A DNA stretch of 64,000 nucleotides from Sphingopyxis sp. DBS4 (GTDB lineage Bacteria > Pseudomonadota > Alphaproteobacteria > Sphingomonadales > Sphingomonadaceae), in assembly GCF_024628865.1 (NCBI RefSeq), contig NZ_CP102384.1, positions 755,001 through 819,000 of the forward strand, given 5' to 3'. Below the pieces are notes generated by a model. That model searched no databases, had not been told where the DNA came from, and worked only from the letters and a program-made list of their open reading frames with translations. Both the position numbers and the translations under genes were made by a program. Positions 43,735 through 55,216 of the stretch are shown here, piece by piece (position 1 is the first letter of the stretch; every line of letters begins with the position of its first letter).

Positions 43735-43830
43735 ATGCCCATGTCTCTCGACCTCTGGCTCGCGGGCCTCACCGCGCTTGGCCTTCTGCTCTACCTCGTC
43801 GCCGTGCTTGCGCGGCCCGAACGCTTTTAG
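43735..43830 (+). CDS. kdpF: Potassium-transporting ATPase subunit F
   Basis: 31 residues from ATG 43735 (29 from ATG 43741): MPMSLDLWLAGLTALGLLLY followed by LVAVLARPERF. It is a single-helix peptide that stabilises the KdpABC complex; the C-terminal PERF ending matches the family (E. coli ends INAEAF). The ribosome site GGGAT is weak, and translation may couple to the 27-residue peptide 6 nt upstream. kdpA starts 12 nt after the stop. Confidence 0.85.
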   Translation: MPMSLDLWLAGLTALGLLLYLVAVLARPERF

Positions 43831-43842
43831 GGGAGGCGCGCC

Positions 43843-45546
43843 GTGACCTTTCAGGGATGGCTGCTGATCGCCGTTTTCACCGGCCTGCTGCTCCTGCTCG
43901 CAAAGCCGATGGGCCTGTGGCTTTTCGCGCTCTACGAAGGGCGGCGCACGCCGCTCCACCGCTTGCTCGGCCCGGTCGAGGCGGGCTTTTACCGCCTGTC
44001 GGGGATCGACCCGAACGAGGAACAGGGCTGGCGCCGCTATGCGGTCCATATGCTGATCTTCAATGCCGCGCTGCTGCTCTTCACCTATGCGGTGCTGCGT
44101 TTGCAGGGCGTGCTGCCGCTCAATCCGCTCGGTCGCGACGGGACGAGCGCGGACCTGGCTTTCAACACGGCGATCAGCTTCACCGCCAACACCAATTGGC
44201 AAAGCTATGGCGGCGAATCGACGATGTCGAACCTCAGCCAGATGCTGGGGCTGACCATTCACAATTTCCTGTCGGCGGCGACCGGCATCGCGCTCGCCTT
44301 CGCGCTGTTCCGCGGTTTCGCGCGGCGCGAAACGAAGACGATCGGCAATTTCTGGGCCGATATGACGCGCGTGACGCTCTATCTGCTGCTGCCGGTCTGC
44401 GTCGTCCTGGCCCTCTTCTATATCGCGAGCGGAGTGCCGCAGACGCTTGCCGGCTCGGTCGACGTGACGACGCTCGAGGGCGCCCGGCAAACGCTCGCGC
44501 TCGGTCCCGTCGCGTCGCAGGAAGCGATCAAGCTGCTCGGCACCAACGGCGGCGGCTTCTTCAACGCCAATAGCGCGCATCCGTTCGAAAATCCGACCGC
44601 GCTGACCAATTTCGTCCAGATGCTGTCGATCTTCGCGATCGGCGTCGGGCTGACCTGGACCTTCGGCAAGGCGGTGGGCAATCCGCGCCAGGGCTGGGCG
44701 ATCCTCGCCGCGATGATGGCGTTCTTTCTCGCCGGCGCCGCGATCACCTATTGGCAGGAAGCCGCCGGCAACCCGATCCTGCACCAGCTTGGCGCCGCGG
44801 GCGGCAATATGGAAGGCAAGGAGGTGCGCTTCGGCATCGCGCAGTCGGCGCTGTTCGCGGTCGTGACGACGGCGGCCTCGTGCGGCGCGGTCAATGCGAT
44901 GCACGACAGCTTCACTGCATTGGGCGGGATGATCCCGCTGTTCAACATGCAACTTGGCGAAGTCGTGGTCGGTGGCGTCGGCGCGGGCATCTATGGTTTC
45001 CTGCTCTTCGCGATCCTTGCGATTTTCGTGGCCGGGCTGATGGTCGGACGCACTCCCGAATATGTCGGCAAGAAGATCGAGGCGCGCGAGGTCAAGCTCG
45101 CGGTGCTCGCGATCGCGGTGCTGCCGCTCGTCATCCTCGGCTTCACTGCCATCGCATCGGTGACCGGGGCGGGGCTGGCGGGGCCGCTCAACAAGGGGCC
45201 GCACGGCTTTTCGGAGATCCTCTACGCCTTCACCAGCGCGGTCGCGAACAACGGGTCGGCCTTTGCGGGGCTCAACGCCAACACGCCCTTCTATAACGGC
45301 CTGCTCGGCGTCGCGATGTGGATCGGCCGGTTCTTCATCATCGTGCCGATGCTGGCGATCGCGGGCGGCCTGGCGGCGAAAAAATATACGCCGGCGACCA
45401 CGGGCAGCTTCCCGACCACCGGGCCGCTGTGGACGGGCCTGCTGATCGGCATCGTGGCCGTCGTCGGCGGCCTGACCTTCCTGCCCAGCCTCGCGCTCGG
45501 CCCCGTCGCCGACCATCTTGCGATGGTGGGCGGCCAGCTTTTCTGA
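43843..45546 (+). CDS. kdpA: Potassium-transporting ATPase subunit A
   Basis: 567 residues with ten or more membrane helices; it is the channel-like subunit that selects K+. The four selectivity-filter regions of the superfamily of K+ transporters are visible, for example [30 protein letters not shown] and [15 protein letters not shown]. It starts with GTG 43843, with GGGGAGG 6 nt upstream. kdpB follows after 11 nt. The full subunit set suggests a working high-affinity uptake system for growth at low K+. Confidence 0.96.
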   Translation: MTFQGWLLIAVFTGLLLLLAKPMGLWLFALYEGRRTPLHRLLGPVEAGFYRLSGIDPNEEQGWRRYAVHMLIFNAALLLFTYAVLRLQGVLPLNPLGRDGTSADLAFNTAISFTANTNWQSYGGESTMSNLSQMLGLTIHNFLSAATGIALAFALFRGFARRETKTIGNFWADMTRVTLYLLLPVCVVLALFYIASGVPQTLAGSVDVTTLEGARQTLALGPVASQEAIKLLGTNGGGFFNANSAHPFENPTALTNFVQMLSIFAIGVGLTWTFGKAVGNPRQGWAILAAMMAFFLAGAAITYWQEAAGNPILHQLGAAGGNMEGKEVRFGIAQSALFAVVTTAASCGAVNAMHDSFTALGGMIPLFNMQLGEVVVGGVGAGIYGFLLFAILAIFVAGLMVGRTPEYVGKKIEAREVKLAVLAIAVLPLVILGFTAIASVTGAGLAGPLNKGPHGFSEILYAFTSAVANNGSAFAGLNANTPFYNGLLGVAMWIGRFFIIVPMLAIAGGLAAKKYTPATTGSFPTTGPLWTGLLIGIVAVVGGLTFLPSLALGPVADHLAMVGGQLF

Positions 45547-45557
45547 GGATCATTTCC

Positions 45558-47591
<2,034 letters not shown>

Positions 47592-47595
47592 GGAA

Positions 47596-48195
47596 ATGGA
47601 TGTGAACAAGGATATCATCGGTTCGCTGCGCCCCGCGCTCGTCATGACCCTGCTGTTCGCGGCGCTGCTCGGGCTTGCCTATCCGCTCGCGATCACAGCC
47701 GTCGGACAGGCGCTCTTTCCGGTTCAGGCGAACGGCAGCCTCGTGCGCGACAACGGCCGGGTCGTCGGTTCGACCGTGGTCGGGCAGGCGTTCGCCAGCG
47801 ACCGTTATTTCCATAGCCGGCCCTCGGCGGCGGGCGGCGACGGATATGACGGGCTTGCCTCGTCGGGGTCGAACCTCGGCCCGACGTCGCGGGCGTTGGC
47901 CGAGCGCGTGAAGGCGGATGTCGCGCGGCTTTCCGGAACGGCGCCAGGGCCGAACGTCCCGCCTGACCTGGTGACGACCTCCGCCTCGGGGCTCGACCCC
48001 CATATCAGCCCCGAGGCGGCCCTTTATCAGGTCGAGCGCGTCGCGCACGCGCGTTCGCTCGATCCGGCGAACGTGCGCAGGATCGTCGAGCAGGCAATCG
48101 AGACGCCGCTGCTTGGTTTCCTCGGCGAGCCGCGGGTCAATCTGTTCAAGCTCAATCGACGACTCGATGCACTTGGGGCTAAACCCGCCGCGTGA
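47596..48195 (+). CDS. kdpC: Potassium-transporting ATPase subunit C
   Basis: 199 residues. One N-terminal membrane helix (ALVMTLLFAALLGLAYPLAI) and a periplasmic domain. Family marks: GQAFASDRYFHSRPSAAGGD, SGSNLGPTS, and DLVTTSASGLDPHISPEAA. It holds KdpA and KdpB together and helps ion occlusion. ATG 47596 has GAGGAA directly upstream; GTG 47602 is also possible. Its stop overlaps the kdpD GTG by 4 bases. Confidence 0.96.
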   Translation: MDVNKDIIGSLRPALVMTLLFAALLGLAYPLAITAVGQALFPVQANGSLVRDNGRVVGSTVVGQAFASDRYFHSRPSAAGGDGYDGLASSGSNLGPTSRALAERVKADVARLSGTAPGPNVPPDLVTTSASGLDPHISPEAALYQVERVAHARSLDPANVRRIVEQAIETPLLGFLGEPRVNLFKLNRRLDALGAKPAA

Positions 48196-50861
48196 CCGAA
48201 AAGGATCGACCACCACCCGAGGCTTTTCTGCGCCAGGCGGCGCAGGAAGGCCGCGGTCGTCTCAAGCTGTTTCTCGGCGCCGCGCCCGGCGTCGGCAAGA
48301 CCTGGGAAATGCTGACCGATGGCCGTCGCCGCCGCGAATCCTGGGTGGATGTGGTGATCGGCGTCGTCGAAACCCATGGCCGCCGCGAGACCGAGGCGCT
48401 GGTTGATGGCTATGAGATCATCCCGCGGCGCGCGGTCGATCATCCGGGGCACAGCCTTGGCGAGATGGACATCGACGCGATCCTCGAACGGCGGCCGCAG
48501 CTCGTGCTGGTCGATGAACTGGCGCACACCAACGCCCCCGGAAGCCGTCACCCCAAGCGCTATCAGGATATCGAGGAACTGCTGGACGCCGGGATCGATG
48601 TCTATTCGACGATCAACATCCAGCATGTCGAGAGCCTCAACGACATCGTTGCCTCCTTCACGCGCGTTCGCGTCCGCGAGACGGTGCCCGATACCATATT
48701 GGAAAATGCCGAGATCGAGGTCGTCGATATTCCGCCCGACGAACTGATCGAGCGGCTGCGCGACGGGAAGGTCTATATCCCGCAGGAGGCGTCGCGTGCG
48801 CTGACGCATTTCTTTTCCAAATCGAACCTCACCGCGCTTCGCGAACTGGCGCTGCGCCGGGCGGCGCAGGCCGTCGACGTCCAGATGCTCGACCATGTCC
48901 GCAGCCACGCGCTGGCAGGCAGCTTCGCGGTCGGCGAGCGCATCGTCGTGGCAGTGAGCGAGCTTCCCGTGGCGGCGGGGCTCGTCCGCGCGGGCAAGCT
49001 GCTTGCCGATGCGCTGAAGGCGCCCTGGACGGCGGTCTATATCGAAACGCGGCGGAGCCGGGCGATGTCCGATGACGATCGTAGGCAGCTTGCCGATACG
49101 CTGGCGCTCGCCTCGCGGCTCGGCGCTTCGACCGCGACCGTTCCCGCCGCGAGCGTCGCCGAGGGGCTGCGCGCCTTCGCGGCGGACGCGCGCGCGACGC
49201 AGATCGTCATCGGAAAGTCGACCCGGCCTTGGTGGTTCGAGATGCGCCACGGCTCGATCGTCGATCAACTCGTCCGGACGATCGACGATGTCGCGGTCCA
49301 TGTCCTGCCCGGCGAAGTCGACAAGCCGACAGGCCAGCGCAGCGCTGCGACTCAGCCCGGGCGCTGGGGCAAGCCGTCGCACTATGCCGTGTCGCTCGCG
49401 ATGGTCGCCGCGATGACCGCGCTCGGTCGCCTGTTGCTCGAAGCCATTGATCTCGGCAATATTGCGCTTCTCTACCTTGTCCCCGTCATGTTCGCGGCCG
49501 CGACCTTCGGCCTGCGCGCCGGGCTGTTCGCAGGACTCGCGTCGAGCCTCGCCTATAATTTCTTTTTCCTGCCGCCGACCGGCACGCTGACGGTCAACAA
49601 TCCTGAAAATGTCATCAGCATCCTGGTGCTGCTCGGGGTTGCGATCGTGACCAGCCAGTTCGCGGCGCGGGTGCGGGCGCAGGCGGATCTGGCGCAATCG
49701 AGCGCGCGCCAGAATGCCGCGCTTGCCAGCTTCTCGCGCCAGTTGACCGCGGCGCCCGATCAGGACGCGCTGATGCAGGCGATCTGCGCCGAGGTCGGGC
49801 GATTGCTCGACGTTCGTGCGGTGCTGCTGCTGCCGTCCGCCGACGGGCCGATGCTGCGCGCCGCGGTGCCGCCCGAGGACCGGCTCGAACAGATCGAGCG
49901 CGCCGCGGCGCAATGGGCGATCGACAATGCGCAGCCTGCAGGACGCGGCTCGGCCACGCTCACCGCGTCGGACTGGCTGTTTCATCCGCTGCGCACCACC
50001 CGCGGCGTGCTCGGCGTGCTCGGGCTGACCCGCGACGACGCGGGCGAGCCGGTGCGGTCCGATCAGGTGCCGCTGCTGATGAGCCTGCTTGATCAAGCCT
50101 CGATCGCGCTCGACCGCATGGAGCTTGAGGAGGCATCGCTGCACGCGCGGCAGGTCGACGAGCGGGATCGGCTGCGCTCGGCTCTGCTGTCGTCGGTGAG
50201 CCATGACCTTCGCACGCCGCTCACCACGATATTGTCGGCGGCGCAGGAGATGCGGCGTCATCCGTCGGCCGAAATGGCAGAAACGATCGAGGCCGAAGCG
50301 CTGCGCCTCAACCGCTTCGTCTCGAACCTCCTCGACATGGTGCGGGTCGAAGCCGGCGCCCTGCCGATGAAAGTGGAAGCGACGGAATTATTCGATGCCG
50401 CGGCGAGCGCGGCACACGATACCCGTGCGTCGCTTGCGGGGCACGACGTCCTGATCGACATCGCGTCCAGCATACCGCTCGTGCGGGTCGATCCGGTGCT
50501 GCTTCATCACTGTCTGATCAACCTGCTCGACAATGCCGGGCGATACGCCGATCCCGGCACCCCTATCGCCATTCGCGCGAACCGCGCCGCCGACGCCATC
50601 CTGCTCTCGGTGATCGATCAGGGGCCGGGCATCGCGCCGGGCAGCGAAAAGCGCGTCTTCGAAACCTTCACGCGGTTGGAGGGCAGCGACCGCGTGAAGC
50701 ACGGCACCGGGCTCGGGCTTGCGATCGTCAAGGGTTTTGCCGAGGCGATGGGGTTGACGGTCGAAGCGGGCAACAACAGCGAGCCGCATGGCGCCCGCTT
50801 CACGATCCGCATCCCCGAGGCGTTGATCGCCACCGATCTGACCGACAAGGATATCCGATGA
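48192..50861 (+). CDS. kdpD: Sensor histidine kinase KdpD
   Basis: 889 residues. Parts in order: KdpD domain with Walker A (GAAPGVGKTWEML, about residues 29-41) and Walker B (LVLVDELAHTNAP); a universal-stress-like domain (about 245-370); four membrane helices (about 395-495, LPPTGTLTVNNPENV between them); a GAF-like domain; HisKA with the phospho-acceptor His671 in SSVSHDLRTPLTTI; and an ATPase domain with N box (HHCLINLLDNAG), G1 (DQGPGI) and G2 (GTGLGLAIV). It senses low K+ or ion balance and phosphorylates KdpE. The GTG start overlaps the kdpC stop (GTGA). Confidence 0.96.
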   Translation: MTEKDRPPPEAFLRQAAQEGRGRLKLFLGAAPGVGKTWEMLTDGRRRRESWVDVVIGVVETHGRRETEALVDGYEIIPRRAVDHPGHSLGEMDIDAILERRPQLVLVDELAHTNAPGSRHPKRYQDIEELLDAGIDVYSTINIQHVESLNDIVASFTRVRVRETVPDTILENAEIEVVDIPPDELIERLRDGKVYIPQEASRALTHFFSKSNLTALRELALRRAAQAVDVQMLDHVRSHALAGSFAVGERIVVAVSELPVAAGLVRAGKLLADALKAPWTAVYIETRRSRAMSDDDRRQLADTLALASRLGASTATVPAASVAEGLRAFAADARATQIVIGKSTRPWWFEMRHGSIVDQLVRTIDDVAVHVLPGEVDKPTGQRSAATQPGRWGKPSHYAVSLAMVAAMTALGRLLLEAIDLGNIALLYLVPVMFAAATFGLRAGLFAGLASSLAYNFFFLPPTGTLTVNNPENVISILVLLGVAIVTSQFAARVRAQADLAQSSARQNAALASFSRQLTAAPDQDALMQAICAEVGRLLDVRAVLLLPSADGPMLRAAVPPEDRLEQIERAAAQWAIDNAQPAGRGSATLTASDWLFHPLRTTRGVLGVLGLTRDDAGEPVRSDQVPLLMSLLDQASIALDRMELEEASLHARQVDERDRLRSALLSSVSHDLRTPLTTILSAAQEMRRHPSAEMAETIEAEALRLNRFVSNLLDMVRVEAGALPMKVEATELFDAAASAAHDTRASLAGHDVLIDIASSIPLVRVDPVLLHHCLINLLDNAGRYADPGTPIAIRANRAADAILLSVIDQGPGIAPGSEKRVFETFTRLEGSDRVKHGTGLGLAIVKGFAEAMGLTVEAGNNSEPHGARFTIRIPEALIATDLTDKDIR

Positions 50862-51574
50862 AGGTTCGGCACAAGATTCTGATCGTCGATGACGAAACGC
50901 ATATCCGCCGCCTGATCCGCGCGGCGCTGGAGCGCGCCGATTATGCGATCGTCGAGGCCGGGAACGCGCGTGCGGCGATCGAACGGCTCCGCGAAGAGCG
51001 GCCCGACATCACCTTGCTCGATCTCGGCCTGCCCGATCGCGACGGGCTGGAGCTGGTTCCACTTTTCAAGCAGCAGTCCGAAACGACGCTGATCGTCGTA
51101 TCGGCGCGCGAGGCGACCGAGGAGAAAGTGGCGGCGCTCGATCTTGGCGCCGACGATTATCTGACCAAGCCGTTCGACACCGACGAACTGCTCGCGCGGG
51201 TGCGCGTCGCTCTGCGCAATCGCCTGACGCGCGACGGCGGCAATCTTGTCGTGACGGTGGGCGACGTCAGATTGGATATGGTCGCCCGAACGGTGACGAA
51301 GGGCGGCAGCGAGATTCATCTCACGCCCAAGGAATATGCGGTGCTCGCGCAGCTCGCCCGCTTTCCCGGCCGCGTGATCACCCACAAGCAGATCATGGCC
51401 GAGGTATGGCCGCGCGAGCATGAGCATCATGTCGAATATCTGCGCGTGCTCATTCGCACGCTGCGCCAGAAGCTGGAGGCCGATCCGCAGCAGCCACGGA
51501 TCATCAGCAACGAACTCGGGATCGGCTATCGCCTGCGGCTCGAGGCTGAGAAGGCGGGGGACGCGGAGGGGTAG
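50858..51574 (+). CDS. kdpE: Two-component response regulator KdpE
   Basis: 238 residues, OmpR/PhoB type. The receiver has the acidic pair DD at 11-12, phospho-acceptor Asp55 in LLDLGLP, and Lys of the KPFDTDELLARVR switch. A winged helix follows (LTPKEYAVLAQLARFPGRV, VWPREHEHHVEYLRVLIRTL). It activates kdpFABC when phosphorylated by KdpD. The start overlaps the kdpD stop by 4 bases (ATGA). The binding site in the region 43505-43640 is not recognisable by eye. Confidence 0.96.
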   Translation: MKVRHKILIVDDETHIRRLIRAALERADYAIVEAGNARAAIERLREERPDITLLDLGLPDRDGLELVPLFKQQSETTLIVVSAREATEEKVAALDLGADDYLTKPFDTDELLARVRVALRNRLTRDGGNLVVTVGDVRLDMVARTVTKGGSEIHLTPKEYAVLAQLARFPGRVITHKQIMAEVWPREHEHHVEYLRVLIRTLRQKLEADPQQPRIISNELGIGYRLRLEAEKAGDAEG

Positions 51575-51686
51575 GCCCGGCGCCGCGCCGACAGGATCGC
51601 CGCCAGGGCGAGCGATCATATGCAATCTCAACGCGGCGCCGCGTTTCGCGGCCTCGAAATCCTACGCCGCCCTGCGTAGTTGAATG

Positions 51687-51701
51687 ACCTCCGTCGGAGG
51701 T
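51687..51701 (+). promoter_or_regulatory. Hairpin that hides a ribosome site
   Basis: ACCTCC (51687-51692), loop GTC, GGAGGT (51696-51701). The right arm is the Shine-Dalgarno sequence of the next gene (ATG 51707), so the stem must open for translation. Confidence 0.5.
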
Positions 51702-51706
51702 GTCGC

Positions 51707-52000
51707 ATGAAGAAATGGCATGAAACGCTCGCGGCCAATCTGGGCCTGCGCCTTGGCGGCATCATGCTGTTCGTCATCGGCTGGTCGGCAGCCGACCGCC
51801 TTCACGGCATTGCGCTGACGACATCGGCGCGCGATGCGACGTCTTCCATGATGATGCTCGCCGCGATGATCTTCATCTGCGGAAGCGCGGGCAGCGCGCT
51901 CCTGTTCGTCGGCCCCGGACTCTGGGATAGCGTCGAGGTCTCGGAGCGATGGCGCTCGCCCCCGGATCAGGGCTGGCCCGGTGATGGAAAGCGATTATGA
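51707..52000 (+). CDS. Small two-helix membrane protein of unknown function
   Basis: 97 residues from MKKWHETLAANLGLRLGGIM. Two hydrophobic helices (about residues 14-30, GGIMLFVIGWSAAD, and 51-74, MMMLAAMIFICGSAGSALLF) are followed by a soluble tail with a tryptophan and proline-rich end (ERWRSPPDQGWPG). No family was recognised. It lies 132 nt after kdpE and might be part of the same message, but there is no tight coupling. Its ribosome site GGAGG lies in a short hairpin. It stands before the tRNA on the other strand. Confidence 0.65.
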   Translation: MKKWHETLAANLGLRLGGIMLFVIGWSAADRLHGIALTTSARDATSSMMMLAAMIFICGSAGSALLFVGPGLWDSVEVSERWRSPPDQGWPGDGKRL

Positions 52001-52007
52001 AGGAATG

Positions 52008-52082
52008 TGGCTCCCCGGGTAGGATTCGAACCTACGACCGATCGATTAACAGTCGATTGCTCTACCGCTGAGCTACCGAGGA
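52008..52082 (-). tRNA. tRNA-Asn (anticodon GTT)
   Basis: 75 nt with encoded CCA (52010-52008). The acceptor stem TCCTCGG pairs with CCGGGGA with one G-U; the D arm is GCTCAGCGGTAGAGC; the anticodon loop reads CTGTTAA with GTT; the T arm is CGTAGGTTCGAATCCTACG-like with GTTCGAATC. Discriminator base G. It lies downstream of nadK on the same strand. No integrase or attachment duplication was seen. Confidence 0.97.
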
Positions 52083-52142
52083 ACACGCCGCCGAAGCGGG
52101 AAGGCGGACCCTTTGCCGCCGGTCGCGGGATTAATCAAGCCC

Positions 52143-52913
52143 TCAAACGATAAATTGTTCCATCGCGATGCGTTCGTCCAGACCCTGGTCGGGATCGAAC
52201 AGCAAGGTCAGCGGGCGGCTGCGGTCGGTCGTCACCAATACCGTCTTCACATCGCGGATTTCGCGTTGGTCGGCGACGGCGCTGACCGGGCGTTTCGCGG
52301 CCTCGCGAACGTTGAAGCGGATGCTCGTCGATTCGGGGACGAGTGCGCCGCGCCAGCGCCGCGGGCGGAAGGGGCTGATCGGGGTCAGCGCCAGCATCTC
52401 CGATTCGAGCGGGAGGATCGGGCCGTTGGCGCTGAGGTTGTAGGCGGTCGATCCCGCCGGGGTCGACACCAGCACACCGTCGCATGCCAGTTCCTCTAGC
52501 ATCGTCTTTTCGTTGATCATCACCTCGAGCTTCGCGGCCTGGCGCGTTTCGCGGAGCAGCGAGATTTCGTTGATCGCGGGCAGGATATGGCGCTCGCCGC
52601 TGATCGTCGTGATGTCGCCCGACAAGGGATGGATCAGAAAGGGCCGTGCCGCCGCGATGCGGTCGAGCAGCCCTTCGACGCGGAACTCGTTCATCAGGAA
52701 GCCGATGGTGCCGCGGTTCATCCCGAAGACGGGCAGGCTGCGCCGCTGGTCGAGCAGCTGGTGCAGCATGTGCAGCAGGAAGCCGTCGCCGCCGAGCGCG
52801 ATCAGCATGTCGGCCTCGGCCAAGTCGACGAAGTCGTAGAGCGGGCGCAGCTCGGCCTCAGCCTCCAGCCCCGCGGGCGCGTTCGACGCCACCAGTGCGA
52901 TCTTGCGTTGCAT
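52143..52913 (-). CDS. nadK: NAD kinase
   Basis: 256 residues. It phosphorylates NAD+ to NADP+. Family marks: LIALGGDGFLLHMLH (the GGDG motif that binds the nucleotide), FGMNRGTIGFLMNEF, the NE/D motif as AINEISLLRETRQ, and DGVLVSTPAGSTAYNLSANGPILP. It is the short form without extra N-terminal domain. CACGGGGACC lies about 8 nt before ATG 52913. It starts 33 nt after the moaA stop, so it may share a message with moaA. Confidence 0.95.
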   Translation of the reverse strand: MQRKIALVASNAPAGLEAEAELRPLYDFVDLAEADMLIALGGDGFLLHMLHQLLDQRRSLPVFGMNRGTIGFLMNEFRVEGLLDRIAAARPFLIHPLSGDITTISGERHILPAINEISLLRETRQAAKLEVMINEKTMLEELACDGVLVSTPAGSTAYNLSANGPILPLESEMLALTPISPFRPRRWRGALVPESTSIRFNVREAAKRPVSAVADQREIRDVKTVLVTTDRSRPLTLLFDPDQGLDERIAMEQFIV

Positions 52914-52946
52914 TCGGTCCCCGTGCCCCCATTTCTGGGCGACGTG

Positions 52947-53951
52947 TCAGCCGCCCGTTGCACTCATATGACGCGCGACCGCCGGTCTGGACTTTCGTTC
53001 GATGTGAAAGTCGTGCGCGCGGGGTTTGCCAGCCAATGCGGCATCAATCAAGCCGTCGACGTCGCCGCCGTCGCGTAGGGCCGCGCGCAGGTCGACATGA
53101 TCGTCCTGGCCGAGGCACATATAGATGCGCCCCTCGACGGTCAGGCGGATGCGGTTGCACGTCGCGCAGAAATTGTCGCTGAGCGGCGTGATGAGGCCGA
53201 GGGTGACCGGACTGTCCTCGACCGCGAAATAGCGCGCGGGACCGCCGGTGCGCTTGTCGACGGGAAAGAGGCCGCGCTCGGTGCGGAGCGGGGCGATGAA
53301 GTGATGGAGCGGGATATAATGATCGCTGCGGTCCTCGGCGACCTCGCCGAGCGGCATCGTCTCGATCAGCGTCAGGTCGAAGCCGTTACTGCCGCAATAA
53401 GCGAGCATCGGCAGCAACTGATCCTCGTTGAGCCCGGCGAGCGCGACCATGTTGATCTTGACCGCGAGACCAGCATCGCGCGCGGCCTCGATCCCGCGCA
53501 GCGCGACCGCGAGGTCGCCGACGCGGGTGATATGGCGGAAAGCCCCCGCGTCGAGCGTGTCGAGGCTGACGTTGATCCGCCGCACCCCCGCCGCCGCCAG
53601 CATCGGCGCGTGCTCGGCGAGGCGCATCGCGTTGGTGGTCAGCGTCAGCTCGTCGAGTCCGTGCCCGATCAGCGCGCCGAGCCGCATCGCCAGCATATCG
53701 ATTCCGCGCCGTACCAGCGGCTCGCCGCCGGTCAGGCGGATGCGCCGGATGCCGCGTGCGATGAAGCGCGCGGCGAGGTCGCCCATCTCCTCGATGCTCA
53801 GCACCGCAGCGCGGGGCAGGAAGGTCATGTCCTCGGCCATGCAATAGCGGCAGCGCAGGTCGCAGCGATCGGTCACCGACAGCCGCAGATAGTCGATCCG
53901 GCGGCCGTGGCCGTCGGTGAGCGGGGCAGGGAAAGGCGAAAGCGAGGCCAT
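52947..53951 (-). CDS. moaA: GTP 3',8-cyclase MoaA
   Basis: 334 residues. It is the radical-SAM enzyme that turns GTP into the first intermediate of molybdenum cofactor. The SAM iron-sulfur cluster motif CxxxCxxC is CDLRCRYC (near residue 29), preceded by LRLSVTDR. The C-terminal cluster cysteines are in NFCATCNRIRLTVEGRIYMC, and the last residues are usually GG, here SATGG. ATG 53951 gives MASLSPFPAPLTDGHGRRID and was chosen because it starts just before the conserved domain; the open frame to 55205 is only the shadow of the EAL gene. No other moa gene is near. Confidence 0.95.
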   Translation of the reverse strand: MASLSPFPAPLTDGHGRRIDYLRLSVTDRCDLRCRYCMAEDMTFLPRAAVLSIEEMGDLAARFIARGIRRIRLTGGEPLVRRGIDMLAMRLGALIGHGLDELTLTTNAMRLAEHAPMLAAAGVRRINVSLDTLDAGAFRHITRVGDLAVALRGIEAARDAGLAVKINMVALAGLNEDQLLPMLAYCGSNGFDLTLIETMPLGEVAEDRSDHYIPLHHFIAPLRTERGLFPVDKRTGGPARYFAVEDSPVTLGLITPLSDNFCATCNRIRLTVEGRIYMCLGQDDHVDLRAALRDGGDVDGLIDAALAGKPRAHDFHIERKSRPAVARHMSATGG

Positions 53952-54011
53952 CGGTGCGATTGTGATGCAAAAGGGAAGGGCTTGGCAAGAAAAGCCTGAT
54001 AAGGGGGCGCG

Positions 54012-55208
54012 ATGAATCGCGTACCCGACTCCGTATCCGGCTGTGTCCGGATGCTCGAAGACCTGCATATCCGACACGAAACCGACGCCGGCGTCATGCT
54101 GGTGCAGGTCGACCAGATGGCGCGTATCAACAACAGCGCCGGGACCGCGGCGGGCGACGCCGTGCTCGACGAGATCGGGCGGCGGCTGGAAAATTTCGCC
54201 GGCGACGAGTTCGGACATGGAAGCTGCGTCCAGCGCCTCGACGGGCCGCGCTTCCTGATCGTTCCGGCGGTGCCGCTGTCGCTCGGCGCCCTGCGCGCGC
54301 AGGAACGCGCGCTGCATGTCGCGCTCGCCGAGCCGATGGTCGGCGATCCCAAGGGGCGCCTCGCGATCCGCATCGCCGCGGCATTGATCGTTCGCGACGA
54401 GCCGATCGTCGATCAACTCCGCACCGCGAGCGACCAGCTTGCGCGCCCCGCATCGGCGCGCGACGGCGCGATGGTGACGTCGGCGCTGTCGCGCGGCGAG
54501 GTCGTGATCCATTATCAGCCGCAATATGACGTCGCGACCGGCGCGATGACCGGAGTCGAGGCGCTGCTGCGCTGGCGGCATCCCGAGCTCGGGCTGCTCG
54601 GCGCGGGGCCGCTGGTCACCGCGGCGCGGGCGGCACGGCTCGAACGCGAACTCACCGAACATGCGCATCATGTCGCGCTCGCTGAGATCGCGGCTTGGCC
54701 GCGCGCGCTCGGCAAGCTGCGCGTGTCGCTCAACATCACCGCCGCCGACCTCGGCGATCCCGAATTCGCCGATCGCTTCGCGGCGATGGCGAAGAAGGCC
54801 GGGGTCGATCCCGACCGGCTGACGCTCGAACTCACCGAACAGGCGATGCTCAGCGATCCGACCGGCGCGGCGGCGCAGCTTGCGCAGATCCGCGCGCTTG
54901 GCTCGGCGATCGCGATCGACGATTTCGGCACCGGCTATTCGAGTCTTTCGCTGCTCGCGCAGTTGCCGATCGATTATCTCAAGATCGACAGCGGTTTCAC
55001 CCGCAGCCTCGACGGCAGCGACCGCGACCGCATCGTCGTGCGCGCGATTGTCGATCTGGCACGCGCGCTCGGACTGCTGGTGGTTGCGGAGGGGATCGAG
55101 AATGAGGCGCAGCTCGAACGGCTGCGGGAGCTGGGAGTTGCGACCTGGCAGGGGTTCCTGAAATCGGGACCTGTGCCGGGGGAGGAATTGCTGGCGTTGA
55201 TGCAATAG
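54012..55208 (+). CDS. EAL-domain cyclic-di-GMP phosphodiesterase with degenerate GGDEF region
   Basis: 398 residues, no membrane helix. The first 150 residues look like a GGDEF fold (ADQMARINNSAGTAAGDAVL-type start) in which the active loop has become QRLDGPRF, so it cannot make c-di-GMP. The EAL domain starts near residue 160: IHYQPQYDVATGAMTGVEAL with EALLRW, NITAADLGDP, LELTEQAM, IDDFGTGYSSL, YLKIDSGF and LVVAEGIEN. All metal-binding residues of active enzymes seem present. The end VATWQGFLKSGPVPGEEL replaces the usual GYLFGRP motif. It probably lowers c-di-GMP; a PilZ receptor gene is at 61325. GGGGGCGCG precedes ATG 54012. Confidence 0.85.
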   Translation: MNRVPDSVSGCVRMLEDLHIRHETDAGVMLVQVDQMARINNSAGTAAGDAVLDEIGRRLENFAGDEFGHGSCVQRLDGPRFLIVPAVPLSLGALRAQERALHVALAEPMVGDPKGRLAIRIAAALIVRDEPIVDQLRTASDQLARPASARDGAMVTSALSRGEVVIHYQPQYDVATGAMTGVEALLRWRHPELGLLGAGPLVTAARAARLERELTEHAHHVALAEIAAWPRALGKLRVSLNITAADLGDPEFADRFAAMAKKAGVDPDRLTLELTEQAMLSDPTGAAAQLAQIRALGSAIAIDDFGTGYSSLSLLAQLPIDYLKIDSGFTRSLDGSDRDRIVVRAIVDLARALGLLVVAEGIENEAQLERLRELGVATWQGFLKSGPVPGEELLALMQ

Positions 55209-55216
55209 GCTTCGTC

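Noticed and set aside
52008..52082. tRNA-Asn as an integration site
   Set aside because: No integrase, no direct repeat of the tRNA end and ordinary core genes on both sides.
53952..55205. Upstream extension of the moaA frame
   Set aside because: It reads the antisense strand of the EAL gene; MoaA has its normal length from 53951.
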